Of a stretch of 64,000 bases of DNA, positions 18,624 to 25,261 are shown piece by piece; position 1 is the first letter of the stretch; the number at the start of each line of letters is the position of its first letter. The notes under the pieces are model-generated. The model had not been told where the DNA came from and made no database searches. It was given only the letters and a program-made list of their open reading frames with translations. Both the position numbers and the translations under genes were made by a program. The stretch covers positions 1 to 64,000 of the forward strand of contig NZ_JALHLG010000016.1 in assembly GCF_022832375.1 (NCBI RefSeq), written 5' to 3'. Source of the stretch: Novosphingobium beihaiense (lineage in GTDB: Bacteria; Pseudomonadota; Alphaproteobacteria; Sphingomonadales; Sphingomonadaceae).

Positions 18624-19504
18624 GCGCTGCCGGTACTGTCGCAGGACTTGATGCCGGTGAACTCGACCGGTTCGTAACCTCCGTTCTTGCCGAGGATCTC
18701 GGCGAGGGCGGAGACGTCACCAGCGCCATCACGGTTCCGGCCCACGCGCGCCTGAAAGCCGAAATCGCAACCCGGCAACCGATCGTGCTGGCGGGTGTGG
18801 TGCTCGCCGAGGCGTTCTTTCGCCATGCCGATCCCGGCGTGCATATCGAACGGCTGCGGGAAGACGGAGACCGGCTGGAAGCCGGCACGCCGATCCTGCG
18901 GCTGGAAGGCGCGGGGCGGGCGATGCTGACGGCGGAACGGTCCGCGCTCAACACCTTGCAGCACCTGAGTGGCATCGCCACGCTCACGCGCACTTACGCC
19001 GATGCTATCGAGGGCACCGGGTGCCAGCTGCTGGATACGCGCAAGACCGTGCCGGGTCTCCGCGTAGTGGAGAAATACGCGGCGCGCACCGGCGGTGCGC
19101 ACAATCACCGCATGCGGCTCGACGATGGCATCCTGATCAAGGACAACCATGTCGCCATCGTTGGCAGCATCGAGGAGGCGGTGCGCTCCGCCAAGGCAGC
19201 GAACACGGGCCTTGAGCTTCAGGTCGAGGTTGACCGGATCGATCAGATTGAACCGGCACTCGCGGCCGGGGCAGAGCGATTGCTGTGCGACAACATGCCG
19301 CCTGCCGTGCTTCGCGAAGCCGTCGCATTGGTCGCGGGCAGGGTGCCGATCGAGGCCTCGGGTGGTGTCCGCCTCGACACGATCCGGGCGATTGCCGAAA
19401 CCGGTGTCGATTTCGTCTCGGTGGGCCGCATAACCCAGAGCGCTCCCGCCGCCGATATCGGCCTCGACTATGCGATGGCGGAAGTGGTGAGCGAAGCCTG
19501 CTGA
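18620..19504 (+). CDS. Nicotinate-nucleotide pyrophosphorylase (NadC-type) in the phthalate operon
   Basis: 294 residues, full length for quinolinate phosphoribosyltransferase. Active-site motifs are intact: DTRKTVPGLR (139-148), EK (151-152), NHR (162-164), LIKDNH (172-177), and EASGGV with the VGRIT loop near the C-terminus. The enzyme turns quinolinate and PRPP into nicotinate mononucleotide, CO2 and pyrophosphate. Its GTG overlaps the pht3 stop as GTGA, so it is co-translated with the phthalate oxygenase. Phthalate is a structural analogue and known inhibitor of this enzyme, so a dedicated copy may protect NAD synthesis during growth on phthalate, or may be a tolerant variant; that is inference. 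Confidence 0.93.
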   Translation: MSAAGTVAGLDAGELDRFVTSVLAEDLGEGGDVTSAITVPAHARLKAEIATRQPIVLAGVVLAEAFFRHADPGVHIERLREDGDRLEAGTPILRLEGAGRAMLTAERSALNTLQHLSGIATLTRTYADAIEGTGCQLLDTRKTVPGLRVVEKYAARTGGAHNHRMRLDDGILIKDNHVAIVGSIEEAVRSAKAANTGLELQVEVDRIDQIEPALAAGAERLLCDNMPPAVLREAVALVAGRVPIEASGGVRLDTIRAIAETGVDFVSVGRITQSAPAADIGLDYAMAEVVSEAC

Positions 19505-19531
19505 CGCGAAGAAACTCAGTTCAAAATACAA

Positions 19532-19620
19532 TTCGTCGCCCCCGCGCAGGCGGGGGCCCCGCTTTTTCTTCTTGCGAATGCTGGCAGAAGCGGGATCCCC
19601 GCCTGCGCGGGGATGACGAA
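19532..19620. repeat. Inverted pair of sphingomonad-type GC-rich repeats
   Basis: TTCGTC...CCCCGCGCAGGCGGGG at the left and CCCCGCCTGCGCGGGGATGACGAA-like sequence at the right form head-to-head copies of one palindromic unit. The whole can fold into a long hairpin. It sits at the end of the pht3-nadC operon and may end or stabilise its mRNA. Confidence 0.7.
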
Positions 19621-19688
19621 GAATAGTAGTGCGAACTTTGAGCCTGTCATACAGATGGTTGGGGCACACCTTCGTATACTTGAAGCGT

Positions 19689-19732
19689 ATCACGGCCATT
19701 CGTGCTGAGGGCTCGACACGAATGGCCGTGAT
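19689..19732. repeat. Perfect 16-base inverted repeat
   Basis: ATCACGGCCATTCGTG and its exact reverse complement flank a 12-base loop. There is no T-run. It lies between convergent nadC-like and acyl-CoA ligase genes, so a transcription-end role is likely. Confidence 0.65.
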
Positions 19733-19752
19733 GACCACAGGCAGAGATAGGA

Positions 19753-19779
19753 AGGCCGGGGGAGAGCGTCCCCCGGCCT
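19753..19779 (-). terminator. Hairpin after the acyl-CoA ligase gene
   Basis: AGGCCGGGGG pairs with CCCCCGGCCT over seven bases, five bases past the ligase stop. It is a strong stem without a clear T-run on the minus strand. Confidence 0.6.
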
Positions 19780-19783
19780 CTGT

Positions 19784-21439
19784 TCATGTGTTCTGATCGC
19801 GCAGGACGTTGCGTTGGATCTTGCCGGTCACGGTCTTGGGCAGATCGTCCAGCACTTCGACCATCTTGGGCACTTTGTAGCTGGCCAGCCGTTCCTTGCA
19901 GTAGGCCTGGAACTCGGCCGGATCGGCCTTGGCATCGGGTTTGAGCGAGACATAGGCCTTGACCGTCTCGCCCCGGTAGGGGTCGGCTACGCCGATCACG
20001 GCGGTCTCGCGCACGGCGGGGTGAGTGTAGAGCACGTCCTCCACCTCGCGCGGCCAGACCTTGAAGCCGGAGGCGATGATCACGTCCTTCTTGCGGTCCA
20101 CCAGATAGAACCAGCCTGCTTCGTCCATCACCGCGATGTCGCCGCTGTGCAGCCAGCCGTCCACCAGCGCTTCGGCGGTCTGATCGGGCTGGTTCCAGTA
20201 TCCCATCGTGATCTGCGGGCCCTTCAGGCACAGTTCGCCCGCAACGCCGGGCGGCGCGCGGTGGCCCTGCTCGTCGATCACTTTGGCTTCGGTGTTGTAG
20301 ACCGGAATGCCGATGGCCAGCGCGCCCGATTCCGGATCGACCGGCGCTTCCACTTCCAGCGGGCACAGATGGGTGGGGGCGGACGTTTCGGTCATGCCAT
20401 AGCTGGTGTGGATCAGCAGCCCCATGCGCTCCAGAAATTCGGTGCGCAGCGAGGGCGGGATCGGCGCGCCGCCCGAATAGACGCTTTCGAAGCAGCCGAA
20501 ATCGTCCTTTTGCGCGCCGGGTGTGTTCATCAGCGCGTTGAACACGGTGATCGCGCCGATCGTGTACGTGGGCCGCGCGGAGCGGATTGCATCGAGGACG
20601 GAAGCCGCCTCGAACCGGTAGTTGAGGATCATCGAGCACCCGGCGGCAAAGGCCGCGGCGACATGGCAGACGACGCCGGTGATATGGAACAGCGGCGCGA
20701 TGGCGAGGATACGCGTATCGGCATCCAACTCGCACCATTCGACGATCGTATTGCCGTTGAAAGCCAGCGCATGGTGCCGGGCCATGGCGCCCTTGGGCTT
20801 GCCCGTGGTGCCGGAGGTGTAGAGGATCAGCCCGAGATCGCCGCTTGCCGGGGAAACGGCAGGCACGGGCCGGTTCTTTCCGGCCTCGATAGCCTCAGGG
20901 AAGGAGATATAGCCGTCCGGCACTGGGCATTCGGGCGGCAGCACGCGCTCGTCATCGCGGGACTGGTAGTTGCGCGGGCTGCACACGACGAGCGCCGACC
21001 CGCTGCCCGCCGCATCCACCGCCTTTTGAACGACATCGGCGTCGTTGGCGTAACAGAAGATGAAGCGCGGCGCGCAGTCTCCGAACAGGCCGGTCAGCTC
21101 GCTGGTGCGGTACATCGGGTTCATCGGCACTGGCACCGCGCCAGCTTTCCACGCCGCGAGCATGGCGATTACGAACTGCGGATCGTTCTGCAGGACGACC
21201 GCGACCCGGTCGCCTGCCTTCGTGCCCTGTTCAAGCAGCCATCCGGCCAGCGCCTCGCTCGCCTCATCCAGTTCGCTGTAAGTCAGGCGCCTGTCGAAAT
21301 AGATGATCGCCGTGGCACCGGGACTGGTTTTCACCGCGTCTCTGAACAAGTCCAGCACGCTGCCGCGCGCGGGCTGCAATTCGGCAGGGGCATCGCCGTA
21401 GAGGGAAAGCCAGGGGTGCGGGGAAAGCGTGTCGCTCAT
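19784..21439 (-). CDS. Acyl-CoA ligase (AMP-forming)
   Basis: A 551-residue ANL-family enzyme that activates a carboxylic acid to its CoA thioester with ATP. The P-loop-like YTSGTTGKPKG is near residue 205, the A5 motif SYGMTETSAP follows, then GWLHSGDIAVMD and KKDVIIASGFKVWPREVE; the catalytic lysine is in KTVTGKIQRNVLR near the C-terminus. The ATG at 21439 follows the SMP-30 stop by one base, so the two genes are coupled. The substrate could be an aromatic, alicyclic or fatty acid; nothing here decides. It may feed the CoA-dependent genes to the right. Confidence 0.9.
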   Translation of the reverse strand: MSDTLSPHPWLSLYGDAPAELQPARGSVLDLFRDAVKTSPGATAIIYFDRRLTYSELDEASEALAGWLLEQGTKAGDRVAVVLQNDPQFVIAMLAAWKAGAVPVPMNPMYRTSELTGLFGDCAPRFIFCYANDADVVQKAVDAAGSGSALVVCSPRNYQSRDDERVLPPECPVPDGYISFPEAIEAGKNRPVPAVSPASGDLGLILYTSGTTGKPKGAMARHHALAFNGNTIVEWCELDADTRILAIAPLFHITGVVCHVAAAFAAGCSMILNYRFEAASVLDAIRSARPTYTIGAITVFNALMNTPGAQKDDFGCFESVYSGGAPIPPSLRTEFLERMGLLIHTSYGMTETSAPTHLCPLEVEAPVDPESGALAIGIPVYNTEAKVIDEQGHRAPPGVAGELCLKGPQITMGYWNQPDQTAEALVDGWLHSGDIAVMDEAGWFYLVDRKKDVIIASGFKVWPREVEDVLYTHPAVRETAVIGVADPYRGETVKAYVSLKPDAKADPAEFQAYCKERLASYKVPKMVEVLDDLPKTVTGKIQRNVLRDQNT

Positions 21440-21440
21440 A

Positions 21441-22352
21441 TCAGTACAATCCGTAGTTGAGTTTGAGGCCCGGTTCGTTCCAGCGCACCCGCACGATCCT
21501 GCCGCTGGCGGACAGGGTGATGTAGGCTGAGCGCATGTCTTCGCCGCCGAAGGCGATGTTGGTGGTGTATTCGTCCGGCAAGTGCAGGTAATCCATCGTG
21601 CCGTCCTCGCGCACGGTGGTAATGCCGCCGCGATAGAGCGTCGCCACACAGACCGCTCCCGATGCCGTCACCGCCAGGCTGTCCACGCCGCAATCGCCTG
21701 GAATAGTGGCCATCAGATCGCCCGTCGCAGGGCTGCCTGCGCGCGAGACATCAGGCGCGGGTTCCAGCTGGCCCGGCGCCAGGACCGGGATGCGCCACAG
21801 CCGCGATGTGGTAGTGGAAGACGTATAGAGCGTCTTGCCATCGGGGGAGAGCCCCACCCCGTTCAGTGCCACGGCGGGATAGCGCCCGCAGGTGATCAGC
21901 GAACCGTCCGGCTTGGCATAGTAGAGGCCGCCATATTCGCGGTGGCGGGCGAAGTCCTTGCCAAGGTCAGTGAACCAGAAGCCTCCGTGGCCGTCGAAAA
22001 CAAGATCGTCCGGGGCGGAAAGCGGCAGGCCGTCGCAACTGTCGTAGAGCCGTTCGGACTTGCCGGTCGCCAGGTCAACGCGCTCTATGCGCCCTTCGTT
22101 GCCGGGGCCATCGAGTGCGTCCATCGTCGCAAAGTCCATGCCGCCGATATTGGCGACATAGACCGCGCCGTCCGGGCCGAGTGCGGCACCGGCAGGGCAG
22201 GCGCCCAGTTCGGCGATCGTTTCGACCTTTCCATCGCCCCAGGCGCGGGACAGCCGTCCGGCGATCAGTTCCACAAAGATGATGGAGCCATCGGGCATGA
22301 CCACCGGCCCTTCCGGAAAATGCAGCCCTTCGGCAATGACATCCAACTCCAT
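21441..22352 (-). CDS. SMP-30/gluconolactonase-family lactonase
   Basis: A 303-residue six-bladed beta-propeller protein. LHFPEGPVVMPDG, the metal Glu region near residue 13, APDDLVFDGHGGFWFTDLG, NGVGLSPDGKTLYTS and DSLAVTASGAVCVATL are typical. Members hydrolyse lactones with a divalent metal. GAAGAGG precedes the ATG at 22352. It is coupled to the acyl-CoA ligase; together they suggest opening of a ring lactone and activation of the released acid, which is inference. The promoter region contains an ACTTC-type palindrome at 22531. Confidence 0.87.
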   Translation of the reverse strand: MELDVIAEGLHFPEGPVVMPDGSIIFVELIAGRLSRAWGDGKVETIAELGACPAGAALGPDGAVYVANIGGMDFATMDALDGPGNEGRIERVDLATGKSERLYDSCDGLPLSAPDDLVFDGHGGFWFTDLGKDFARHREYGGLYYAKPDGSLITCGRYPAVALNGVGLSPDGKTLYTSSTTTSRLWRIPVLAPGQLEPAPDVSRAGSPATGDLMATIPGDCGVDSLAVTASGAVCVATLYRGGITTVREDGTMDYLHLPDEYTTNIAFGGEDMRSAYITLSASGRIVRVRWNEPGLKLNYGLY

Positions 22353-22530
22353 GACCTCTTCACTTTCTCTTTTATGATAAAAGGTTAGCCGGACTTGCGG
22401 AGGAGGCGCCGCGCTGTGCGTGCGCTTGCGGCATGACGGACTGGACATAGTCCAGCCCATGCCCGGCCGATCGGGGCGGTGGCAGGCGGTCTCTCGTTTC
22501 TCCCATGTTGTCCGCTGGAAGTGTCAGTGC

Positions 22531-22546
22531 ACTTCGATATGGAACT
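22531..22546. promoter_or_regulatory. ACTTC-type palindrome upstream of the SMP-30 operon
   Basis: ACTTCGATATGGAACT matches 13 of 16 positions of the pht palindrome core. It lies about 180 bases upstream of the SMP-30 start. Confidence 0.45.
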
Positions 22547-22724
22547 ATCTTCATTCGGATAGTGCCGATTGCAGCCGAGCGTCAAGAGGCGATCGGCGTC
22601 AAATAGCTCTGTTTCCGGAGTGGCTGCGGAAGCGTCAGGAACGGTGAAAACACCAAAAATCAACGGTAATACGTGGGTTTTGTCGCTTTCGATCCTGTAG
22701 GGCGATGGTCTTCCTTAAAAAATT

Positions 22725-22735
22725 TTGTAGGACAA
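22725..22735. promoter_or_regulatory. GntR-type operator TTGTAGGACAA
   Basis: A perfect TTGT-N3-ACAA inverted repeat in an AT-rich context, upstream of the first VOC gene. It is the most symmetric member of the family also found at 30775, 30921, 34744, 34835 and 49846. Confidence 0.6.
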
Positions 22736-22758
22736 TGTGGCAAATAACGCTTGCGGAA

Positions 22759-22778
22759 ACACTTCCATATAGTAGTGT
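22759..22778. promoter_or_regulatory. ACTTC-type imperfect palindrome upstream of VOC gene
   Basis: A 20-base symmetric site with ACACT/AGTGT arms and two mismatched pairs. Its core resembles the pht palindrome. It lies 84 bases before the VOC start codon. Confidence 0.45.
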
Positions 22779-22861
22779 TGATTCCATCGTTGGAGACGGA
22801 TGCGGAACAGAGTCGCGAAAGAAGCGCCTCGGCTGCATCATGCAACCTGGTGGAGGAGCTT

Positions 22862-23416
22862 ATGGCGATTGCGGCAATGACCAAGGATCAGGGGGCGGCA
22901 ACGGCAGTAAAGCCTGCCGTTCGTTCGATAGAGCATCTGTCTTTCCGCTGTTTCGATCCGGAAGAGACCCGCCACTTCTATGAGGATATTCTGGGGCTTG
23001 AACTTTGCGCCGCCATTCCCACGGAAGTGGATGCCGATGGGCGCAAGGTCAAAGCTCTGCACATGCTCTTTGGCATGACCGGCGGCGGTTTCGTCGGCTT
23101 CTATCACGTGCCCGGTGATCCCCGTCCGGACATATACAAGCCCCTCGACGGGATGGATCTCCATGTGGGGATGAAAGTCTCATCGGAAGCCGATTGGAAG
23201 CGCTGGCAGGAACGGCTGACCGAAGCCGGTGTCGAATTCGCGGGGCCGCTCGATCACGACTTCGTGATTTCGGTCTACTTCCCCGATCCCAACGGGGTGA
23301 TGCTCGAATTCACCTATGAGGTGGACCGCCATGAAGAGATCATGGCCGGGGAAGCCGTCAATGCGCACAGCGCTCTGGAGGCCTGGACCGGGCGGACCGG
23401 AAGTGCCGCCGCCTGA
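22862..23416 (+). CDS. VOC-family metalloprotein (glyoxalase/extradiol-dioxygenase fold), paralog 1
   Basis: A 184-residue vicinal-oxygen-chelate protein. Candidate metal ligands are His in SIEHLSFR, His in MDLHVGMKV and Glu in VMLEFTYE, the usual His/His/Glu arrangement. RHFYEDILGLEL and FPDPNGVMLEF are fold signatures. The function could be a lyase, isomerase or ring-cleaving dioxygenase. GGAGGAGCTT gives a good start at 22862. A second VOC gene follows after 57 bases, with clear sequence similarity, so they arose by duplication and may act together. Confidence 0.87.
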   Translation: MAIAAMTKDQGAATAVKPAVRSIEHLSFRCFDPEETRHFYEDILGLELCAAIPTEVDADGRKVKALHMLFGMTGGGFVGFYHVPGDPRPDIYKPLDGMDLHVGMKVSSEADWKRWQERLTEAGVEFAGPLDHDFVISVYFPDPNGVMLEFTYEVDRHEEIMAGEAVNAHSALEAWTGRTGSAAA

Positions 23417-23473
23417 GGCGGCGCGCGCGTAAACTCCGGTTTTGGCCCTGCATCAGTTTCGAAAGGAAAAACC

Positions 23474-24025
23474 ATGACGAGCACAGCGACAGCAACGAAG
23501 GATACCCCGGGTCTGACTTTGCCAGCGCCGCCCGTTCTTTCCATCCATCATCCGGCCTTGCGGGTAACCAATGCGGAAGTGACGCGGCATTTCTACGAAG
23601 ATGTCCTGGGGCTTCCGCTGACGGCAGCCTGTCACTTCGATGATGACGGCTTCGGCAATCCGGTGGACTTCATGCACATCTTCCACCGCATGGGTGACGG
23701 CGATTTCGTGGCGTTTTTCGATATTCCCGCCAAATCCGATCCGGCCCCGCTGGCTCCCTATGCCAGCACCGATCTGCAGATGGCGCTGAAGGTCTCGGAC
23801 GAGGCGGAGCTTGCCGATATCGAAGGGCGGCTTTCGGCAGATGGCCATGCCTATACCGGCCCTGTCGACAAGGGATTTTCCAGGTCGATCTACTTGCGCG
23901 ATCCTAGTGGCCTGAATCTCGAAATTACGGCGCCGGTGCCGCAGTATGACGAAATTTTGAAGGCCGAAAAGGCAAAGGCGCACAACGTTCTTGATGCCTG
24001 GATTGCGGACAACGCCGCGAACTGA
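23474..24025 (+). CDS. VOC-family protein, paralog 2, altered metal site
   Basis: 183 residues, starting at an ATG preceded by GAAAGGAAAAACC. It shares RHFYEDVLGLPL and the C-terminal EILKAEKAKAHNVLDAW (compare EIMAGEAVNAHSALEAW) with the preceding gene. The first His (SIHHPALRV) and the Glu (LNLEITAP) are kept, but the second His is replaced by Gln in TDLQMALKV. It may bind metal differently, pair with paralog 1 as a hetero-oligomer, or bind a ligand without catalysis. A terminator follows. Confidence 0.85.
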   Translation: MTSTATATKDTPGLTLPAPPVLSIHHPALRVTNAEVTRHFYEDVLGLPLTAACHFDDDGFGNPVDFMHIFHRMGDGDFVAFFDIPAKSDPAPLAPYASTDLQMALKVSDEAELADIEGRLSADGHAYTGPVDKGFSRSIYLRDPSGLNLEITAPVPQYDEILKAEKAKAHNVLDAWIADNAAN

Positions 24026-24034
24026 TTTCCGGAC

Positions 24035-24060
24035 TGCGGGCCCTTGGGCCGCCGTTTTTT
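24035..24060 (+). terminator. Terminator after the VOC pair
   Basis: A GC-rich GCGGGCCC/GGGCCGC hairpin followed by six T residues, about ten bases after the stop codon. Confidence 0.75.
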
Positions 24061-24175
24061 AGCCCCTGCGCTCACGGTCTGCTTCTTGAGAGGCAGGCTT
24101 GTGGCCGCGCCGTCCGGCGTTGCGTGGCGGTGCCCGGGGCATAGCGCCTTCCTCTGACGGGCGGGCCCAGAGAGT

Positions 24176-24835
24176 ATGCCGATGAAACTCGAACTCTATA
24201 CCACGCCGATATCGCCTTATGCGCGCACGGTCGAAATCCAGCTTGCGATCAAGGGGGTGGAATTCACGCGGATCATCCCGGAGCGTGCCTTTGTCCGCGA
24301 GGGCGGGTTTGGCGATCTCAATCCCTTGCGCAAGATTCCGGTGCTCATGCTGGATGGGAAAGCCCTTCCGGAAACCCAGGTGATCTGCGAGACGATCGAA
24401 GACTTGTTCCCTGAGCCTTCGCTGCTTCCCGGCACGCCCATGGAGCGTTCGCTCATGCGGCTGCTCATGCGCACGGCGGATATCTATATCGCCGCGCCGT
24501 CGATCCAGCTTCTGAACATGACGGTGAATCCATACAGCGAGGATGTTGCCGCGCTGGCTGCCGGTACGATTGAGAAAGGGCTGGCGGCGCTTGAAACCTG
24601 GATCGCGCCCGGGCCTTATGCTGCCGGAAACGTGCGCAGTCTGGCCGATTGCGCCATTGCGCCTTTCCTGTTCCTGTTCCAGCAGATCCTGCCCGCGCAT
24701 GGCGTGAAAGGTCTTCCCGAAGCCGGTCCGAAGCTTACCGCCTATCTCGACGCGGTGCGGCAGGACGAGCATGTCGGGGATTGCATGGCAGGCATGGAGG
24801 CCGGTCTGCAGGAGCGCATGGCAGCGGCAGGTTGA
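24176..24835 (+). CDS. Glutathione S-transferase family protein
   Basis: 219 residues. The N-terminal thioredoxin-like half reads LELYTTPISPYARTVEIQLA, with Ser or Tyr in the catalytic region, then NPLRKIPVLMLDGKALPETQ, the cis-Pro and Glu/Thr glutathione-binding block. The C-terminal helical half contains SLADCAIAPFLFLF. In sphingomonad aromatic pathways GSTs cleave ethers, remove halogens or isomerise maleyl-type products with glutathione. Location after two VOC proteins suggests one of these roles, without proof. The ATG at 24176 or the next Met (24182) could be the start. Confidence 0.87.
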   Translation: MPMKLELYTTPISPYARTVEIQLAIKGVEFTRIIPERAFVREGGFGDLNPLRKIPVLMLDGKALPETQVICETIEDLFPEPSLLPGTPMERSLMRLLMRTADIYIAAPSIQLLNMTVNPYSEDVAALAAGTIEKGLAALETWIAPGPYAAGNVRSLADCAIAPFLFLFQQILPAHGVKGLPEAGPKLTAYLDAVRQDEHVGDCMAGMEAGLQERMAAAG

Positions 24836-24867
24836 TCTTCCAGGCCTGCTCGGGCAGCAAATATAAT

Positions 24868-24878
24868 TTGATATCTAA
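24868..24878. promoter_or_regulatory. TTGATATCTAA operator-like site
   Basis: A GATATC core with TT/AA flanks, directly after a TATAAT box. It matches the family at 25012, 36270, 37117 and 45337. Confidence 0.5.
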
Positions 24879-25011
24879 TAGATTGTAATCTACTCTATTG
24901 CGAGATAAGTATAGAACGCGATCAAGGCTCGGAAGCGGCATGAAAAGCCGTATCGATGCGGGAGAAGGAAATGAAAGCGTGAATGGCGCAGCCGGGTGGC
25001 TGGAAAACCGA

Positions 25012-25023
25012 AGTGATATCTAA
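25012..25023. promoter_or_regulatory. Second GATATCTAA site before TonB receptor
   Basis: AGTGATATCTAA shares the right half and core of the family. It is 239 bases upstream of the receptor start. Confidence 0.4.
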
Positions 25024-25261
25024 CCATTAGCGTTGAACTCTAGCTGACGCCATTCTGGCGGGTTGCGAATACGTCCTCCAACTGAGTGGTGTGTGCTGTC
25101 TTTGCGGCATGAACCGCTGTGCCGGGGGAAGGTGGATTAGCGCCAGGTTCCTAAGGTTAAAATCAATAATATCAATGTTTTGCATGAAATGCAAAACACC
25201 CGTGATGATGGCGGAATGCGGTTCTCGGGCGCATTGCGAAAAACCATGGGAGGGGAGAAAA

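Larger units (their letters stand above)
22353..22861. other. Divergent regulatory region between SMP-30 and VOC genes
   Basis: 509 bases with no convincing gene. It carries three candidate operators: 22531-22546 (ACTTC type), 22725-22735 (TTGTAGGACAA) and 22759-22778 (ACTTC type), plus a degenerate CTGTAGGGCGA at about 22695. It probably drives both the SMP-30/ligase operon and the VOC/GST genes. Confidence 0.6.
24836..25261. other. Regulatory region upstream of TonB receptor
   Basis: 426 bases without a gene. It includes TATAAT at 24862-24867, two GATATCTAA sites (24870 and 25015), and a perfect 14-base palindrome TAGATTGTAATCTA at 24879-24892. It probably holds the receptor promoter and a long leader. 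Confidence 0.6.

Noticed and set aside
18377..19738. A 453-codon minus-strand frame across pht3 end and nadC-like gene
   Set aside because: Shadow of two genes with intact catalytic motifs; it crosses the repeat pair at 19532-19620.
19814..21460. A 548-codon plus-strand frame opposite the acyl-CoA ligase
   Set aside because: The ligase on the minus strand has all family motifs; the plus-strand frame is a codon-bias artefact.
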